DNA of 64,000 bases from Acanthochromis polyacanthus (lineage: Eukaryota; Chordata; Actinopteri; Pomacentridae): positions 6,156,268 to 6,220,267 of the forward strand of contig NC_067125.1 of NCBI RefSeq assembly GCF_021347895.1. Reading direction: 5' to 3'. The position numbers were made by a program, and so were the translations under genes. This document shows positions 23,876-35,276 of this stretch, piece after piece. The notes beneath the pieces are model-generated. The model was given only the letters and a program-made list of their open reading frames with translations. It was not told where the DNA came from and searched no databases. Every line of letters starts with the position of its first letter. Position 1 is the first letter of the stretch.

Positions 23876-26715
23876 CTGAAATTTACAAACACAACACAAT
23901 GGTTTCAAGTTAGCACAGTGGATAAGTCTGAAACTAGTCGTCTCACCTGGAACCAGAGGCATACCTCACATTTAGTCTGTCATTTTCAGTGGTATCTCAT
24001 TCAGCTACTACTCCATTATGGCCAATTGTGGTCGTAAGGACTTAAGTCTGATCCCGACTGACACTGGGCAAAGACACTCGTCAATCACGGGGCTGACACA
24101 AAAAGACAGAGTTTGACGAGGGTACTTCAAAAAGTTCCCGGCTTCACCAGAAAATGTCAAAAGAGAAAGACTGTTTTTGCATTATTTCTCAACAGTCTCC
24201 TTTAACTTCAATGTAGTAACTCCATCCATGTTCAAGCTTCTCTGTTAATTCATCAAAGAAAGTCACATCTTAAACCTCTTCAACAGCATGGGTGAGTCCT
24301 TCAACACTTTGAAAATGGTGACTACTTAAGTGGGATCTCACTTTTGGATACTTCTGCCACCTGTGCTGTGTGGACATAGTCATTGTGATGAAGCAACATT
24401 ACACAAGCTTGAAGGTTTCCTCTCCATTTCCCTTTGATTGCTTTAAACATATGAGCTTTAGTGGACAGTGACATAAGGCTTTGTAGTATACAGCTATGCC
24501 CAAAATGTGAGCTATGACCCTTGTTTCTGGGTGAGACAGAGAACTTTTTGAAATACCTTCGTACACCTACAGGCAACTTAGAATTGACAATAGCTATAAC
24601 AGAAAAAGATCCTAATGCAGATCCCTGAACCTTCTTGCTGGGAGGTGCACTGCACCACTATGGTGTCCCGAATCCTTCTTACACAGCTTTAAAGATATCT
24701 ATGCTATGTTTTGATATGCTGGAGGTACTGAAACAATCCCATTTGTTACATAAAGCTACATTTCATGTCTAGGTAGAGTGACCTTGGCAATAGTCAGCTT
24801 AAACTCCTGACTTGGGAAGTCCAATGTGTCATGATCTTGACCGCAACTCAATGATCCTGTCCACCTACCAGACAATCCTTTAAGGTGTAGTCCATGCCTA
24901 ATTGCTTTCCCACGCAGATTCAGATTTCTAAGGCTGCCATTAGGCTGGCCTGGCACAGTGTCCAACTGGAAGTAGACTTTAACTTAGGCCATTTCCCTTA
25001 AATCTTCCACATAACTGCTGAATTTAAGGTTGTGTGATGAGTAAATTCAATTGGCTATGTGTAGCCAGGAGACTCTGATTTCTTTCTTCCCTGGCTAACC
25101 TTTTTCACACCAAGATTTACCATCTGAGGGGTGGAAATACAGCCAGTCGCCTCCCAGACTGGACGAGGAGGTTATATAAAGTACAAAGTAAAAGCTAAAA
25201 ACAACATCTCAACGTAGCTCAGGCATTCAAGCATTGTACGGGTCAAGCTGCTGGATCTGGAAGCGACACTTGAAATTGGCAGTCCTCTAAATGTCAACAA
25301 AGTAGCTATGTATATGCAAAATTATGGCATTCAAGATCATTTAAGGTCTTACAATAATTTCAGATCCTGCAGAAGCTTTCCCAAACTTGCAGACACCCTA
25401 AAAATGTTTAACACCATACAGATGCTGTTATGCAACATTGTTCAAAACCTCAGAGCTGTGTTAAAAAGAAACAGGGACCTCCTTCTGGGTATAATGTTCT
25501 GCTTCTTTTGCTCACTTCATGTGGCCCCTAATGAAGTTATTTCATTAGCTTGTTCTGGCCAGTTACCACACTGCTGAGCTCTACATAGCAAAACTATGGA
25601 TCGACAAAATGTGCCAACCACCATTTTTGTTTTCCACTGTTGTACATACTTTTTTTCCGTTCATAATCCATGATAGCACAAGAGACTCCGAACAAGAAAT
25701 ACAGATGGTATTTTCAGTTTTTCAAGTAATAGTAATGCAGACGAAAAGCAAGCGTGAAAGACACTTCAGTTAAATTTAAATTCAATTCATCTTTTCTTTT
25801 TTTTTAAATGGGGCCGGTTTACAACGCAGGTCATCTCAGGGCACTTTCACAAGTTCAAATGAAGTGAAGTTTAAGACCTTAAAATATTATATTATATTAT
25901 AGAGAGAAGCCTAACTGACTCCCTTTGAGCAAGCGCTTTGACAACACCCTATGTTTATGTAACAAACAAGCCATTTTTACAGTCATAAAATAGCAAAGAA
26001 AAACACACTAAAAAAAATGCTGCTTTCTGATAAACTAAGTATTATTCATGTCTGGACTGCTGAATACAGACTTGTTGAGAAGCGTCTTTCAACCATATTC
26101 TGACATTTTACAGTCTACCATTAATGTATGAATCAAGACTGAAGAATGAATCAAAACAACCCCAAAGAGACATAAAACGACACAGAAAGACTCAAAAAAA
26201 AGAAAGAGATATAAAATGATGCAGATAGGAACAAGAAAAATGAAACATCTAATGCAGTAGTAGGGCAAAAGCGATTTTTTTTTAAGTTTATCTTAAAGCA
26301 AATTTAAGACAGATAATGGTAAAAAATAGTTTGGATAAACTGCAAAGCACCGTCACTGCTAAAGCTTAGCCTCATCCCCAGTAACAAGAGTGTATTTCGG
26401 GTAAGGCTAGTTAAATCTCAGCAGGTGGATGATGATATTTGTCTCTACCAGCTCATACCACTCAGAGACAAGCTCACTAAATCACACTGAGTTATGAACA
26501 TAAAAGGGAACAAAGTATATGGACAGTAAAAGCCCATATACTTTATAGTCCCTGACAGCTAGACACAATAACACAATGAAGCTGTGTGACATTATTAGGA
26601 CTAATTTACAGTTTGTCAGAGATTCAAGCCTCACTTTAGTACAACCACTGTAGATCTTTATCACAGTTAAATCTCTTGATGTTACAGGCTGTTGTGAGGA
26701 TTTTTTTTATTATAC
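23876..26715 (-). other. Presumed intron with a probable missing exon
   Basis: Contains the mariner-like element 24116-24562. The phase difference between its flanking exons predicts a small exon of 3n+2 nt here; none was found by eye. Confidence 0.45.
24116..24562 (-). mobile_element. Non-autonomous mariner-like element
   Basis: The two ends (complement of cttcgt at 24562, and 24116) form a 24-bp inverted repeat ACGA(A/G)GGTA(T/C)TTCAAAAAG with three mismatches. A decayed transposase fragment on the minus strand includes VMLLHHNDYVHTAQVAEV, which resembles the second-aspartate block (HDN-PH/AHTA) of Tc1/mariner enzymes. The first and third catalytic blocks are absent, so the copy is an internal deletion product within the intron. 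Confidence 0.6.
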
Positions 26716-26848
26716 CTTAAAGAGCATTCTGTTCCACAGTGACTGAATCCCATTCATTTTGAACTTTGGACTAGGAGACACCACATCAATGCAACTAGCC
26801 AAGTAAAGGTTTCGGTCTCCACACAGGGGGTCAGCGTAAATTACAGAG
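26716..26848 (-). CDS. snx19: Probable upstream exon of the sorting nexin gene (linker)
   Basis: The 133-nt block has acceptor GTTGTAG/C and donor TTTAAG/GTATAA on the minus strand. Only one of three frames is open, and it is open throughout: one base carried in, then 44 codons containing YADPLCGDRNLYLASC and ending NGIQSLWNRMLFK. Length, signals and residue content look like a real exon. I do not recognise the sequence as a catalytic or binding domain. Its position suggests the linker between PX and Nexin_C. It ends in phase 0, while the exon at 23875 needs two carried bases. Direct splicing would give Lys-Met-Ala-stop, so either a small exon of 3n+2 nt lies in the 2.8-kb intron or this exon belongs to a minor isoform. 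Confidence 0.5.
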
Positions 26849-27153
26849 CTACAACACAGAGAACATTCCTATCACAGAAATGTCAAATTCATGCTCGATG
26901 ACCAAATAAGATTCAGTTTCCAAAGTAATCCCCACCCTAGGTCAACTTCTTCATTTGTAAGTGTTTTGATGTTGGGGCTTTCTGTGATCCTGAGCTCCTT
27001 AACTTAGCTTAACTGTTGGTTCTCAATTTTGGAAACAGCATTTGATAGAACATATTTGTATAGCAAAAGCTAAAATGTGGACCTTGAGTTGAAAGTGTTG
27101 TGTCATGTCCTCTCTGAGGTCAAGAATGACCAGTATGTGGCAACAAACCTTAA

Positions 27154-28067
27154 AGCTCGTGTTTGGAGTTTCCGTTTGTTTTCAATTTATGTATCATTGT
27201 TTAACAAAGGTTAAATGTGTTAGTCTAGTTCGATACTATAATATAAAGTTAGTATAACGCGATATGAAAATTTATTCCTGAGCTCCGCCTTCCTCTCATA
27301 GACCCCCATGTTATTCCAAAAAGCGCCGGTCGCTGCCGACCAATCAAGTTCGAGCTTCAGCTTTGTCATGCTGTCAATCAACGGTTACGCGCACAGCAAG
27401 CAAGCCCATGCAGAGGTGGGCGAGCTACGCACTACGCAACCGCGCGCACATTTGTTTTGCTTGTGGAGGAGAGAGCATCAGGGATCAGCAACTTCCAGAA
27501 AAGTTACCAATCCCACGGCTCGTCAGGCCAAGAGACCGCAGGACGTTTTTTGGCTCGGGGTGCTCGCCTCGCTCCCCGACCACAGCCTCCATAGCCCGCC
27601 TGACGGCTTCGTTTAGATGCCCGACCTCTGGAGGAAGATGTTGGGGCGTCTGGGACATACTCTTCGTCAGAGGAGTCATGCAATTCTGAACTCTAGATAG
27701 AAATAAATAAACAATGTAACACATATACACGCGTAAATGCACTAAGTTTGATAAACAACGTCATCGAGAGGGATACACGAGTGTAATCACATATTGAAAC
27801 TTTACTCGTTCGTCCTAGCAGATTCATGTTATTTTGGTATTAGGACAAGTTAGACTCAATACAGCATTCTAACGTAATTCCTTTATTATTTACTAAATGT
27901 ACTAAATGTAGAAGAGGGGAAAACAGCAAAACAGGCGAGATGCTGCAGCACTCCGGGCACTTCTCTCATGTACTGCGCGCGTGCACAAATAAAGGGGCGA
28001 AATCAGAGGGAGGGAGGGACCAACAGTGTTTTGGGAGACGCTGCGATTCAAACTCCAGACACGAGCT
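27154..28067. mobile_element. TTAA-flanked DNA transposon with AGCTCGTGT ends
   Basis: Left end AGCTCGTGTTTGGAGTTT and right end AACTCCAGACACGAGCT are inverted repeats with one mismatch. TTAA lies directly outside both (27150-27153 and 28068-28071), the duplication used by piggyBac and Kolobok elements. The interior is CpG-richer than the surrounding intron. It has a minus-strand frame of 85 codons (27742-27485) containing EAVRRAMEAVVGERGEH that I cannot assign. Not a full-length transposase. Confidence 0.65.
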
Positions 28068-28889
28068 TTAAGGAAGAGTCTCGCCTGTAGTTTAGTTCTT
28101 TTAGTCCAGCACTGGTCTGGTTCATGTTCACACAGACTTTTTACAAATTAATCAAGAGCTGCAAACTGACAACACGGCACTGTTTCTTATGTGTTTATTT
28201 ACGTTTACTAGCGTCACAAAGAGCTTGATTACAACCATTGTTAGAGTAATTAGACTGGAAATTGAAGGCATGTTGTCCCAAGCAGTTGAAATTCTGCTGA
28301 AATTGCATTTATACACTTTCTGCATAAAACCCTGCAACTGGCCCGTTCAAATCATGAACTGTCTGACCAGAGTCTGCAAGGAAGCACACCAAGTCCTTCT
28401 TTTCAAGCTGTCATGGTCCAATGTTGTTTTTTACACTAACATTTGACTGACAGTGTTGGAGGAATCTTAACAAACTGCACTAATTGTGCAACACACCAAA
28501 GATAGAAAGAAGGCAGAAATGGAGAGGAAGAGAGAAAATAAAGTCTCAAATGATTCATCGACAATTTAAATTTCTTCATCTAGATAATTAGTTTCCTGAT
28601 GTCACATCACAGTGCTTAAAAGTGTGTAAGGACTTCAAATATTTACTGTTGCATTGGGTTGACAGTGTGTGAGATTTTAGAGAACACCTTGAGTGTACAT
28701 GGAGATGGATATGCTTTTCCATTATGCAGTTATCTTTTAGTGAAATTACGGAATAAATGCAACAGTTGTCACTTGGGATGCAAATCTGGAACAGAGGATA
28801 TCAGCAAAATCAATCAACACTTGATTAACTGTCAACACAAATTGTATGACACATTGCTTTAACAGCTTAGCTACGTTGTTCAGGCCAAG

Positions 28890-29325
28890 TCAACACCTCA
28901 AACTCATTGTTCTCCTCAAATCATTCCTGAACCATTTTTGCTTTTTGACATAGCACATTATCCTGCTGAAAGAGGCCACAGCCATCAAGGAACACAGTTT
29001 CCATGAAAGGGTGTTCATGGTCTGCAGCAATGGCCATAGGTGGGTGGTAAGTGTTACAGTAACATCCACATGGATGGCAGGACCCAAGGTTTCCCTGGAG
29101 AACATTACCCAAAGCATCACACTGCCTCCACCGGCTTTCCTTCTTCCCATAGTGCATCTTGGTGCCATGCGTTCCCCAGGTAAGTGATGCAGACACAGTA
29201 ATCCAGCCATCCACATGATGTAAAAGAAAACATGATTCATCAGACTAGACCACCTTCTTCCATTGCGCCGTGGTGCAGTTTTGATGCTCACGTGCCCATT
29301 GTTAGCGCTTTTGGCGGTGCACAGG
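28890..29325 (-). pseudogene. Degenerate Tc1-like transposase fragment
   Basis: The frame contains RRKAGGGSVMLWVMFSRETL and LGPAIHVDVTV, the conserved GGGSVMLWG region around the first acidic residue. It then shifts: the continuation DGCGLFQQDNVLCQKAKMVQ, which carries the second aspartate (QQDN), is in another frame at 28921-29214. The third catalytic block is missing because the element ends at 28883. The protein would cut and paste DNA at TA sites; this copy cannot. Confidence 0.75.
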
Positions 29326-29540
29326 CTGATAGAAATGGCTGATTTGAAAATCAAAACCCAGCCAGCGGGAGATGGGTCTGCCCATATGAGCCGAGTTCTG
29401 CTCAACGTTTCTTCCTGTTAAAAGGGAGTATTTTCTTGGGGGTTGCTCTGGGGGTTCAAACCATTTGGGTTCTGTAAAGCACCTTGAGACAATCTGAAAT
29501 GTAATTGGAGCTATATAAATAAAACTGAATTGGATCGAAA
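29326..29540 (+). mobile_element. 215-bp insertion in Tc1 copy A with 8-bp duplication
   Basis: The Tc1 sequence is continuous if 29326-29540 plus one copy of tgcacagg (29318-29325 and 29541-29548) is removed. The insert contains ttctgctcaacgtttcttcc, ttctgtaaagcaccttgaga and ends with a tail like ttggagctatataaataaaa. This is a frequent fish repeat tail that I take to be retroposon derived. The 8-bp duplication also allows a hAT origin, but no hAT ends were seen. Confidence 0.75.
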
Positions 29541-30056
29541 TGCACAGGAATCAGCATGGACACCCTGACTGGACTGCAGCTATGCAGCCCCATATGCAAC
29601 AAACTGCAATGCTCTGTGTATTCTGACACCTTTCAATCAGAATCACAATTAACTTCTTCAGCTATTTGAACAACAGTAGCTGGTCTGTTGGATTGGACCA
29701 CATGGACCAGCCTTCAGTCTCCTCATGCATCAATGAGCCTTGACCACCCATGACCCTGTCACCAGTACACCACTGTTCCTTCCTTGTATTACTTTTGATA
29801 GCTCCTGACCACTGCAGACCAAGAACAACCCACAAGAGCTGCAGTTCTGGAGATGCTCTGACCCAGTTTTCTCGCCAGCACAATCTGGCCCTTGTCAAAC
29901 TTGCTCTAATCCTTATGCTTTCCATTTTTCTTGCTTCTAACACATCAATATGAGGACAAATGTTCATTTGCTGCATGATAGATCCAATCCATTAACAGGA
30001 GCCATGATGAAGAGATAATCAGTGTTATGCACTTCACCTGTCTGTGGTCACTGGTG

Positions 30057-32488
30057 TATACAGACAACCAAAAAACATAAAAAACAGTTTTCCCTGGCAC
30101 GGAGGCCTAAAAGATAGCATGTTGACTTTGTGGTGTGTTTTTGTGTACCAGTTTCTCGAAAGACAAAAACATTTGGTAAATTATGTCTCAGATGAGGTTG
30201 AATTCTTTTCCTCATGGTTTCACTGTATAAGCGGTAAGAGACACAAATATATTATGTGCAGAAATGAAAATTACTAAGGCACTGACTACAAGTACAAACA
30301 AAAGTAATGACAGAAAAGCAAAAATATCTTGGAGCTATTATGAATAATGATCTCCAGTTGTGCAACGGCAAGTACACAAGACGTCCAGTTGCAGCTTCTA
30401 TGAGTACACCTCTCAGACTGAAAAAGACTCTAGGGCAGCGTAGATGCGTGAAGTTACACAACTAGAGAAGCTGATACAGTTCATTTCAGCAATATTGCAT
30501 TCCGTAGCTTTCTCCAGCTGGATTGAGGGGGTGTGTTCACATTATACTTCACACTGTTCTGCAGACATGGCAAAATATAAACAAAATCATTCACACCATA
30601 TCCCAGCTGGAAAATGACCTTGCCTAACTGACAGACTGGAAAAAGTAACAGAGTCAGAGGGTTTGGGTGGCTGTGTGAGCGAAGAGAAGGGAGGCCGATC
30701 TTAATTTGGAAAAGTGAGTGAGACAATTAATGAACCGTCTGTACACTGGCAGCAGAGGTTGAGGGTTGATGAGCGGCTTCTTTTCAGACTTCAGCACACT
30801 GGCTTTGAGCATTCATTGAAATTACCCAATGCCATTTAATGAGTGTGTGTTGGCTCTGGCTTTGCTAGCATGTCTCATTTGTACAATATTTAACAGCGAT
30901 TTTCACTTTAGTGACACGGTTACTGTTTCAAACTCAATAACAAAGCAGATTATGGTGTTAATTTTATGATGTATCATACTGTAACAGCAGCAGAGAGTAG
31001 CTGGCTTTTCCATGATGTCGACTTCTAATTTTGAGCAGGATTATGCAAGTCCATTTTTCAGATAGGTCAAACCACACTGACCTTATGTGCACCAAAAGAG
31101 GAATGATATATATATAAAATGACAAAAAAAAATCTGTTGTTCATAAGCCATTTTATGCATGTGGCCATCAAGTGAATATTTAATGCTGCTCAGACATAAT
31201 TTTCTAGCGGTCTACTTCTGTCACCTACAAACCTGTTGTTTCCAAAATGAAAAAGACTTTCATTTGTAAATCTTCCACCATCATTATTCTAAACTGTAGT
31301 GGGAGAACTGAAAGCATGGCAGATATAAATACAGATATTTAAATGTAATCAAAAACGAATTACAGGCATTCAAGCTAGTAAAGATAAAGAAAGTGGAGTT
31401 CAGAGTTAGAGTGGCATCCTGGTATGCTAGCAAGAGTGGCAGCTAATCATCCCAGCAGTCAAAGCAGTGCTGGAATGTGAAGCATACTCACCTGGTGTAG
31501 GGTGAGACTGAAAGTGACTGAAATTATACATTCTGATGAAACACTAGAAGGACTTGTGAACTCTTACTAATGAGGTCACAATACTAATTATCTATTGTGT
31601 ATATCAGAATGAGAAATGCAAAACTAAATCTTTACAACCTGACAAACTCAAAATAATGACGATCACACTGTCCATGTTGTGGAGTTTGGTTATTAATTTT
31701 TCTCTATTTTATCCAGATAATCCAACCCTAACAACACCAAAAGATATTCCAGATGATCTCAACCAGTAACATACTGATTTATTTACTTGTGTGCATCCCT
31801 CATGCCAAGCACATTAAAAAGCAAAGGCTTAAACTAACACAAAACACAAAAAAAGAACACCATAAAAATAACAACCGAATGGTCCTGTTTTGCAATTGTT
31901 CCTTAACAAATGAGGACAATCATTTTCTATGTACGGCCTGAAAAATATTTTGAGAACCTTTAATAATTAGGAGAGAATAAAAATACTTTAGCAGCGGTGC
32001 TTGTAATGTCATTCTGGCAGGCATCGTGTATTCTGTTCCGAAAAAAACTTCACTCGTTAAGAACTCTGCGTCCCAGTTACAAAATGCTGACACTGTTGGT
32101 CCGGTTTGCAAACTGATTTTAATTAAAGGCACGCAGCAGACGGACCTTTCAACAAGCCCCAGACTAAGTTTCCATTCTGCTTAATCAAAACACGACCAAT
32201 ATAATGTAATATCAACACTTTAAATACTAGGCAAGAACACCTGGCAACAGACTGTCAAGGCCAAGCAGGAGATGTTCATTATAATCACGACTGGAATGTG
32301 ACTTCCCAGTAAAAGGATGCACATGGACAATTAGGATCACTTTTGAACACTTAATACCTAAAACGGCAGCCTCTATCCCAGAATGCATTACAAAGTGAGA
32401 GTCAAAGCGCAACTGTTCAAATATTAAAAAACAACTTTTTAAAAGCTATTTTTAGCCGCAGAGAAGTCCCATTGTCAACACACTTTAA
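30057..32488. other. Intron-like DNA, mostly unassigned
   Basis: Only the candidate microexon 31492-31517 was noted. Confidence 0.35.
31492..31517 (-). CDS. Candidate 26-nt microexon of the sorting nexin gene
   Basis: On the minus strand ATAATTTCAG precedes 26 nt that end in ACACCAG/GTGAGTATG, a near-consensus donor. Read from phase 0 it encodes SLSVSPYT and leaves two bases (AG) that join the C of the 26716-26848 exon as Ser. A second AG inside would make a 16-nt version. The support is the donor strength and the phase fit only. Chance matches of this size are common in a 30-kb intron, so it is a weak call. Confidence 0.22.
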
Positions 32489-33106
32489 GGCCCCGTTTAC
32501 ACGACGTTTCACCCGAAATCTCAAAAGTAGTTCCTATGCCTTGTTGGGTATACACGACAAAACAATCTGCATTTACACTGGAACACTGGAAGGACTGACA
32601 ACGGCGTAGTCTGCATGCCAGGATGGTAGTCAGTGATGTAACTTTGAAGAGGCACACGCTATGTGACCATTACCCGTTCTTCCACAGACCAGAAGAAGTA
32701 CAGCCGCCAATGTAGAGGTGGGCTGATTATCTGGTTTACATATTGAACGTGTCTTCGCTGATTGCAGTAATGGCGCAATAAATGCACATTTTGCTGATGA
32801 AGATTCAGCAGCACAAGTCCAACACAGTAGTCCGCCATTGTTACTTTTGTCATCCGGCAACTAGAATAAAAGCGTAAAGGGCATGCACAAAGCAGAGTGT
32901 GACATCAGCGTTCTCACTGAAAACTCCGTCTATTCGTTGACATGGCAACGGCGGCTGTTGCATTTGAGAAAAATTCCACTCTGGAGGCCATATTCAAAGG
33001 TTTCTGTTTTAGATCGCCTAAAACACTGTTTCTGTGTAAACGGGAGGCCACAACGCAACAAAAACTTTGCATTTCATTCTAAAACCGTTGTCGTGTAAAC
33101 TGGCCC
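32489..33106. mobile_element. Non-autonomous DNA transposon, GTTTACACGAC ends
   Basis: Left end GGCCCCGTTTACACGAC and right end GTCGTGTAAACTGGCC are inverted repeats with two mismatches. Internal copies of the tacacgac and gtgtaaacggg motif repeat the end sequence. The element is 618 bp, has no coding frame and no clear target duplication. Confidence 0.65.
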
Positions 33107-33497
33107 TAAGTGAACAGAAAGCAACGCGCATATTTACATCTATGGGAAATTTAGAATCACTAATTTGCCACCAAGGTATATCTTCAAACGTGGAAGAAAA
33201 CAAAACTTTACAGTGTCAAGATGCAAACTCCATTCAAAAACATTTAAACCAAGAGCATTTTTGCTACGAAGTGACCAAGTCTTAACCAGTGCCGCCCACA
33301 CCTGTAGCTTTTAAAATCACTAATCAGAATGTATCGCAGCAAATGACAGGATGCGAGGTAGAGATACAAGGAATAATAATCATAGCTGACGGTAATATCA
33401 GACCGAATTACCTGCCAACAGATTTAACTGTTGACTGACTCAGAATGCTGTGACATGTAAACGTCATTGCTTACTGGAGTGACGCCTATCCCTGTAC

Positions 33498-34038
33498 TAG
33501 GGCTGGGCGATATGGCCAAAAAATAAAATCTCGATTTTTTAGTCATCTTGGACGATTCCGATTTTAATCGATTTTTGTTGTTTCTTTGCGGTCTGTTTGC
33601 TATGGCTAGTGCTAGCCATGCCGCACTCCCGTAGCTGCCAGCACTCTTCCCATTCTTTAGGATGCCTCTGCTGGAGGTGCTGAAAGAGGTTAGTTGTGCT
33701 GCTACTCTTCGTTTTCACAGTACTTTTGCAAACCTTGCACTGTGTCAGTCTTGTCAAAGCCGAACCACTTCCATATAATCGATGTAACATGAGGCCCTTT
33801 TCTCGCGACCAACTCTTCGTCTGCTGTTCTGTCCGCCATGACGGCGGTGTGAGTGTTTTGGCGGAAGGAGATGACAGGCAGAAGCAAATGCCAGTGCAGA
33901 AGTCGTGAAAGGCAGAAGAAGAATCTGTATTGTTATATATTGAAGCTTGCCTCGATTTTACGATTTGGCAAATTTTCAAATTGTCAGGTATTAAAAAGGC
34001 GAATTAATCGAATTAATTCGATTTATCGTCCAGCCCTA
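33498..34038 (-). mobile_element. hAT element carrying a BED zinc finger remnant
   Basis: The ends TAGGGCTGGGCGATAT and ATTTATCGTCCAGCCCTA form an inverted repeat; ccctgtac/tcctgtac (7 of 8 identical) lie outside at 33490-33497 and 34039-34046. The 541-bp body holds a minus-strand N-terminal transposase exon and AT-rich ends with the tcgattt motif. The catalytic part is missing. Confidence 0.75.
33539..33841 (-). pseudogene. Frameshifted BED zinc finger N-terminus of a hAT transposase
   Basis: From the ATG near 33841 the frame reads MADRTADEELVARKG and IIWKWFGFDKTDT, the aromatic half of a BED finger. The next part, QCKVCKSTVKT and NLFQHLQQRHPKEW, giving C-x2-C and H-x4-H, is in another frame, so one indel separates the halves. 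All zinc ligands are otherwise present. BED fingers bind transposon ends. After the finger a Ser/Gln/Lys-rich stretch runs to 33539. No RNase H-like domain follows. Confidence 0.65.
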
Positions 34039-34631
34039 TCCTGTACATTTTCAATGCCTGATGTGATTACAGATGCATGGATCAACTTTTCACAGTACGG
34101 GGACTTGTGATCTAAGCTCAGTACAAAAGATTTGGAAGAACATAAAATGAGGAGGGTTTCCACCAGTGTACTGCAATCACCAGTTGACTTTAGGTGACCC
34201 CCTTAATAATGGTTGGAAAGCTCCAAAGCAACATCCAGCATTTAGAGCTCCATCATGTGAATAACATTAGCCCAGTTTTGGGTCAGTGCTATGCCTTCTG
34301 TCGGCATAAAAGCTCAGCGTGCTCTGATACCGATTTGTCCGTGAAAAGAAACATTTCCGTGTGACACCATTCTACAGTCTTTGGTAAATTAATCTGTAAT
34401 TTAGGATGATTTTTAGAGTGGCAATCCCTACATAAAAATATCTAGGTGTTCACATCACTTTTGTAACATTAACTCTAAAGCTTTGGAATAGCCAAATGTT
34501 CCTCCTCCACTGACACTTTCACTGGTTTTCTTTTTGACTTGTTTAAGATTTTATAGTCATCATAATACAAGTTTTACTGTTTTCTGTCTTGCTTTTATGC
34601 TTCTATTTTTGTTACTGCCCATCTAAATGCA

Positions 34632-34690
34632 TGTACAGCACTTTGGTAAACTCAGTTTTGGTTTTAAAGTGTGCTATAAAAATATTTTGA
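34632..34690 (+). repeat. Retroposon-like 3' tail (tgtacagcactttgg)
   Basis: tacagcactttggtaaactc followed by aaagtgtgctataaaaatat resembles the 3' tail shared by many fish retroposons. The body upstream is not recognisable. Confidence 0.35.
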
Positions 34691-35276
34691 TTTGTCTGAT
34701 ATCAGATCTACATTGTATTTTAGGTCTATTACTTGATTAGTCGTGAATATGAATGTGAATGTACATTCAGTATTTGGTGCAAGTCGCTCATCAAAGCAGG
34801 TTGCAGGCTATAGCTGTTATTTCAAATGTTTCCAAAATATTTATACGTTTTTACATTGGCTTCTGCTGCCAATTTCGGTTTTTGCAGTGTAGCTACTGGT
34901 TGCGATAGTTATACCTAATTAGATTAAACAAGGGATTAAAAAATTGATTAAATAATCAGCTTTGATGCTGGCTTCAAAGTCAGCAAAATGTTCTTGGAAC
35001 CCCAGACTTAAACGCAATAATGTCACGGACCTCCAGTTTGACACTGCTTATTTGACAATCTGCACAAGTCTTAATAGCTCATTCCCACTATTACATCTGG
35101 CAACAAATGCTGAAAATTTATGTGACCACAGAGTCAAGCTGGTGCAAAAATCACAGCTGGTAACAACTTGTTGGCAGACGACAGAAAAGTGCCTCCATGT
35201 TGCCTGTGTCATCTCACAGTAATGAGCAGCATCAGTGTTTGCTGGAGCCCATGCCACTTACTCAGACAAGTTTCAC

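Larger units (their letters stand above)
28883..30056 (-). mobile_element. Tc1-like transposon, 3'-truncated (copy A)
   Basis: The minus strand reads, in order, the subterminal region, the N-terminal helix-turn-helix zone and the central catalytic zone of a fish Tc1-like element. It is cut at 28883 before the final PPNSPDLNP block. It belongs to the same family as 42246-42980 and 50092-50517. A 215-bp insertion (29326-29540) splits it. The outer terminal repeat beyond about 30056 is lost. Confidence 0.8.

Noticed and set aside
23946..24000. Extra exon upstream of 23875 with a fine donor (GGTTCCAG/GTGAGA) and correct exit phase
   Set aside because: A stop lies just upstream and no AG in the right phase with a pyrimidine tract exists, so it cannot follow the 26716-26848 exon.
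25353..25397. 45-nt minus-strand block between TTTTTAG and GTAAGA
   Set aside because: Open and phase 0 in, but it exits in phase 0, which does not solve the phase conflict; no homology.
25560..25573. 14-nt candidate exon
   Set aside because: Joining to the exon at 23875 would create TGA.
26400..26470. Minus-strand peptide-like stretch ELVSEWYELVETN
   Set aside because: Short and followed by a stop without splice sites; possibly an old repeat, but I could not place it.
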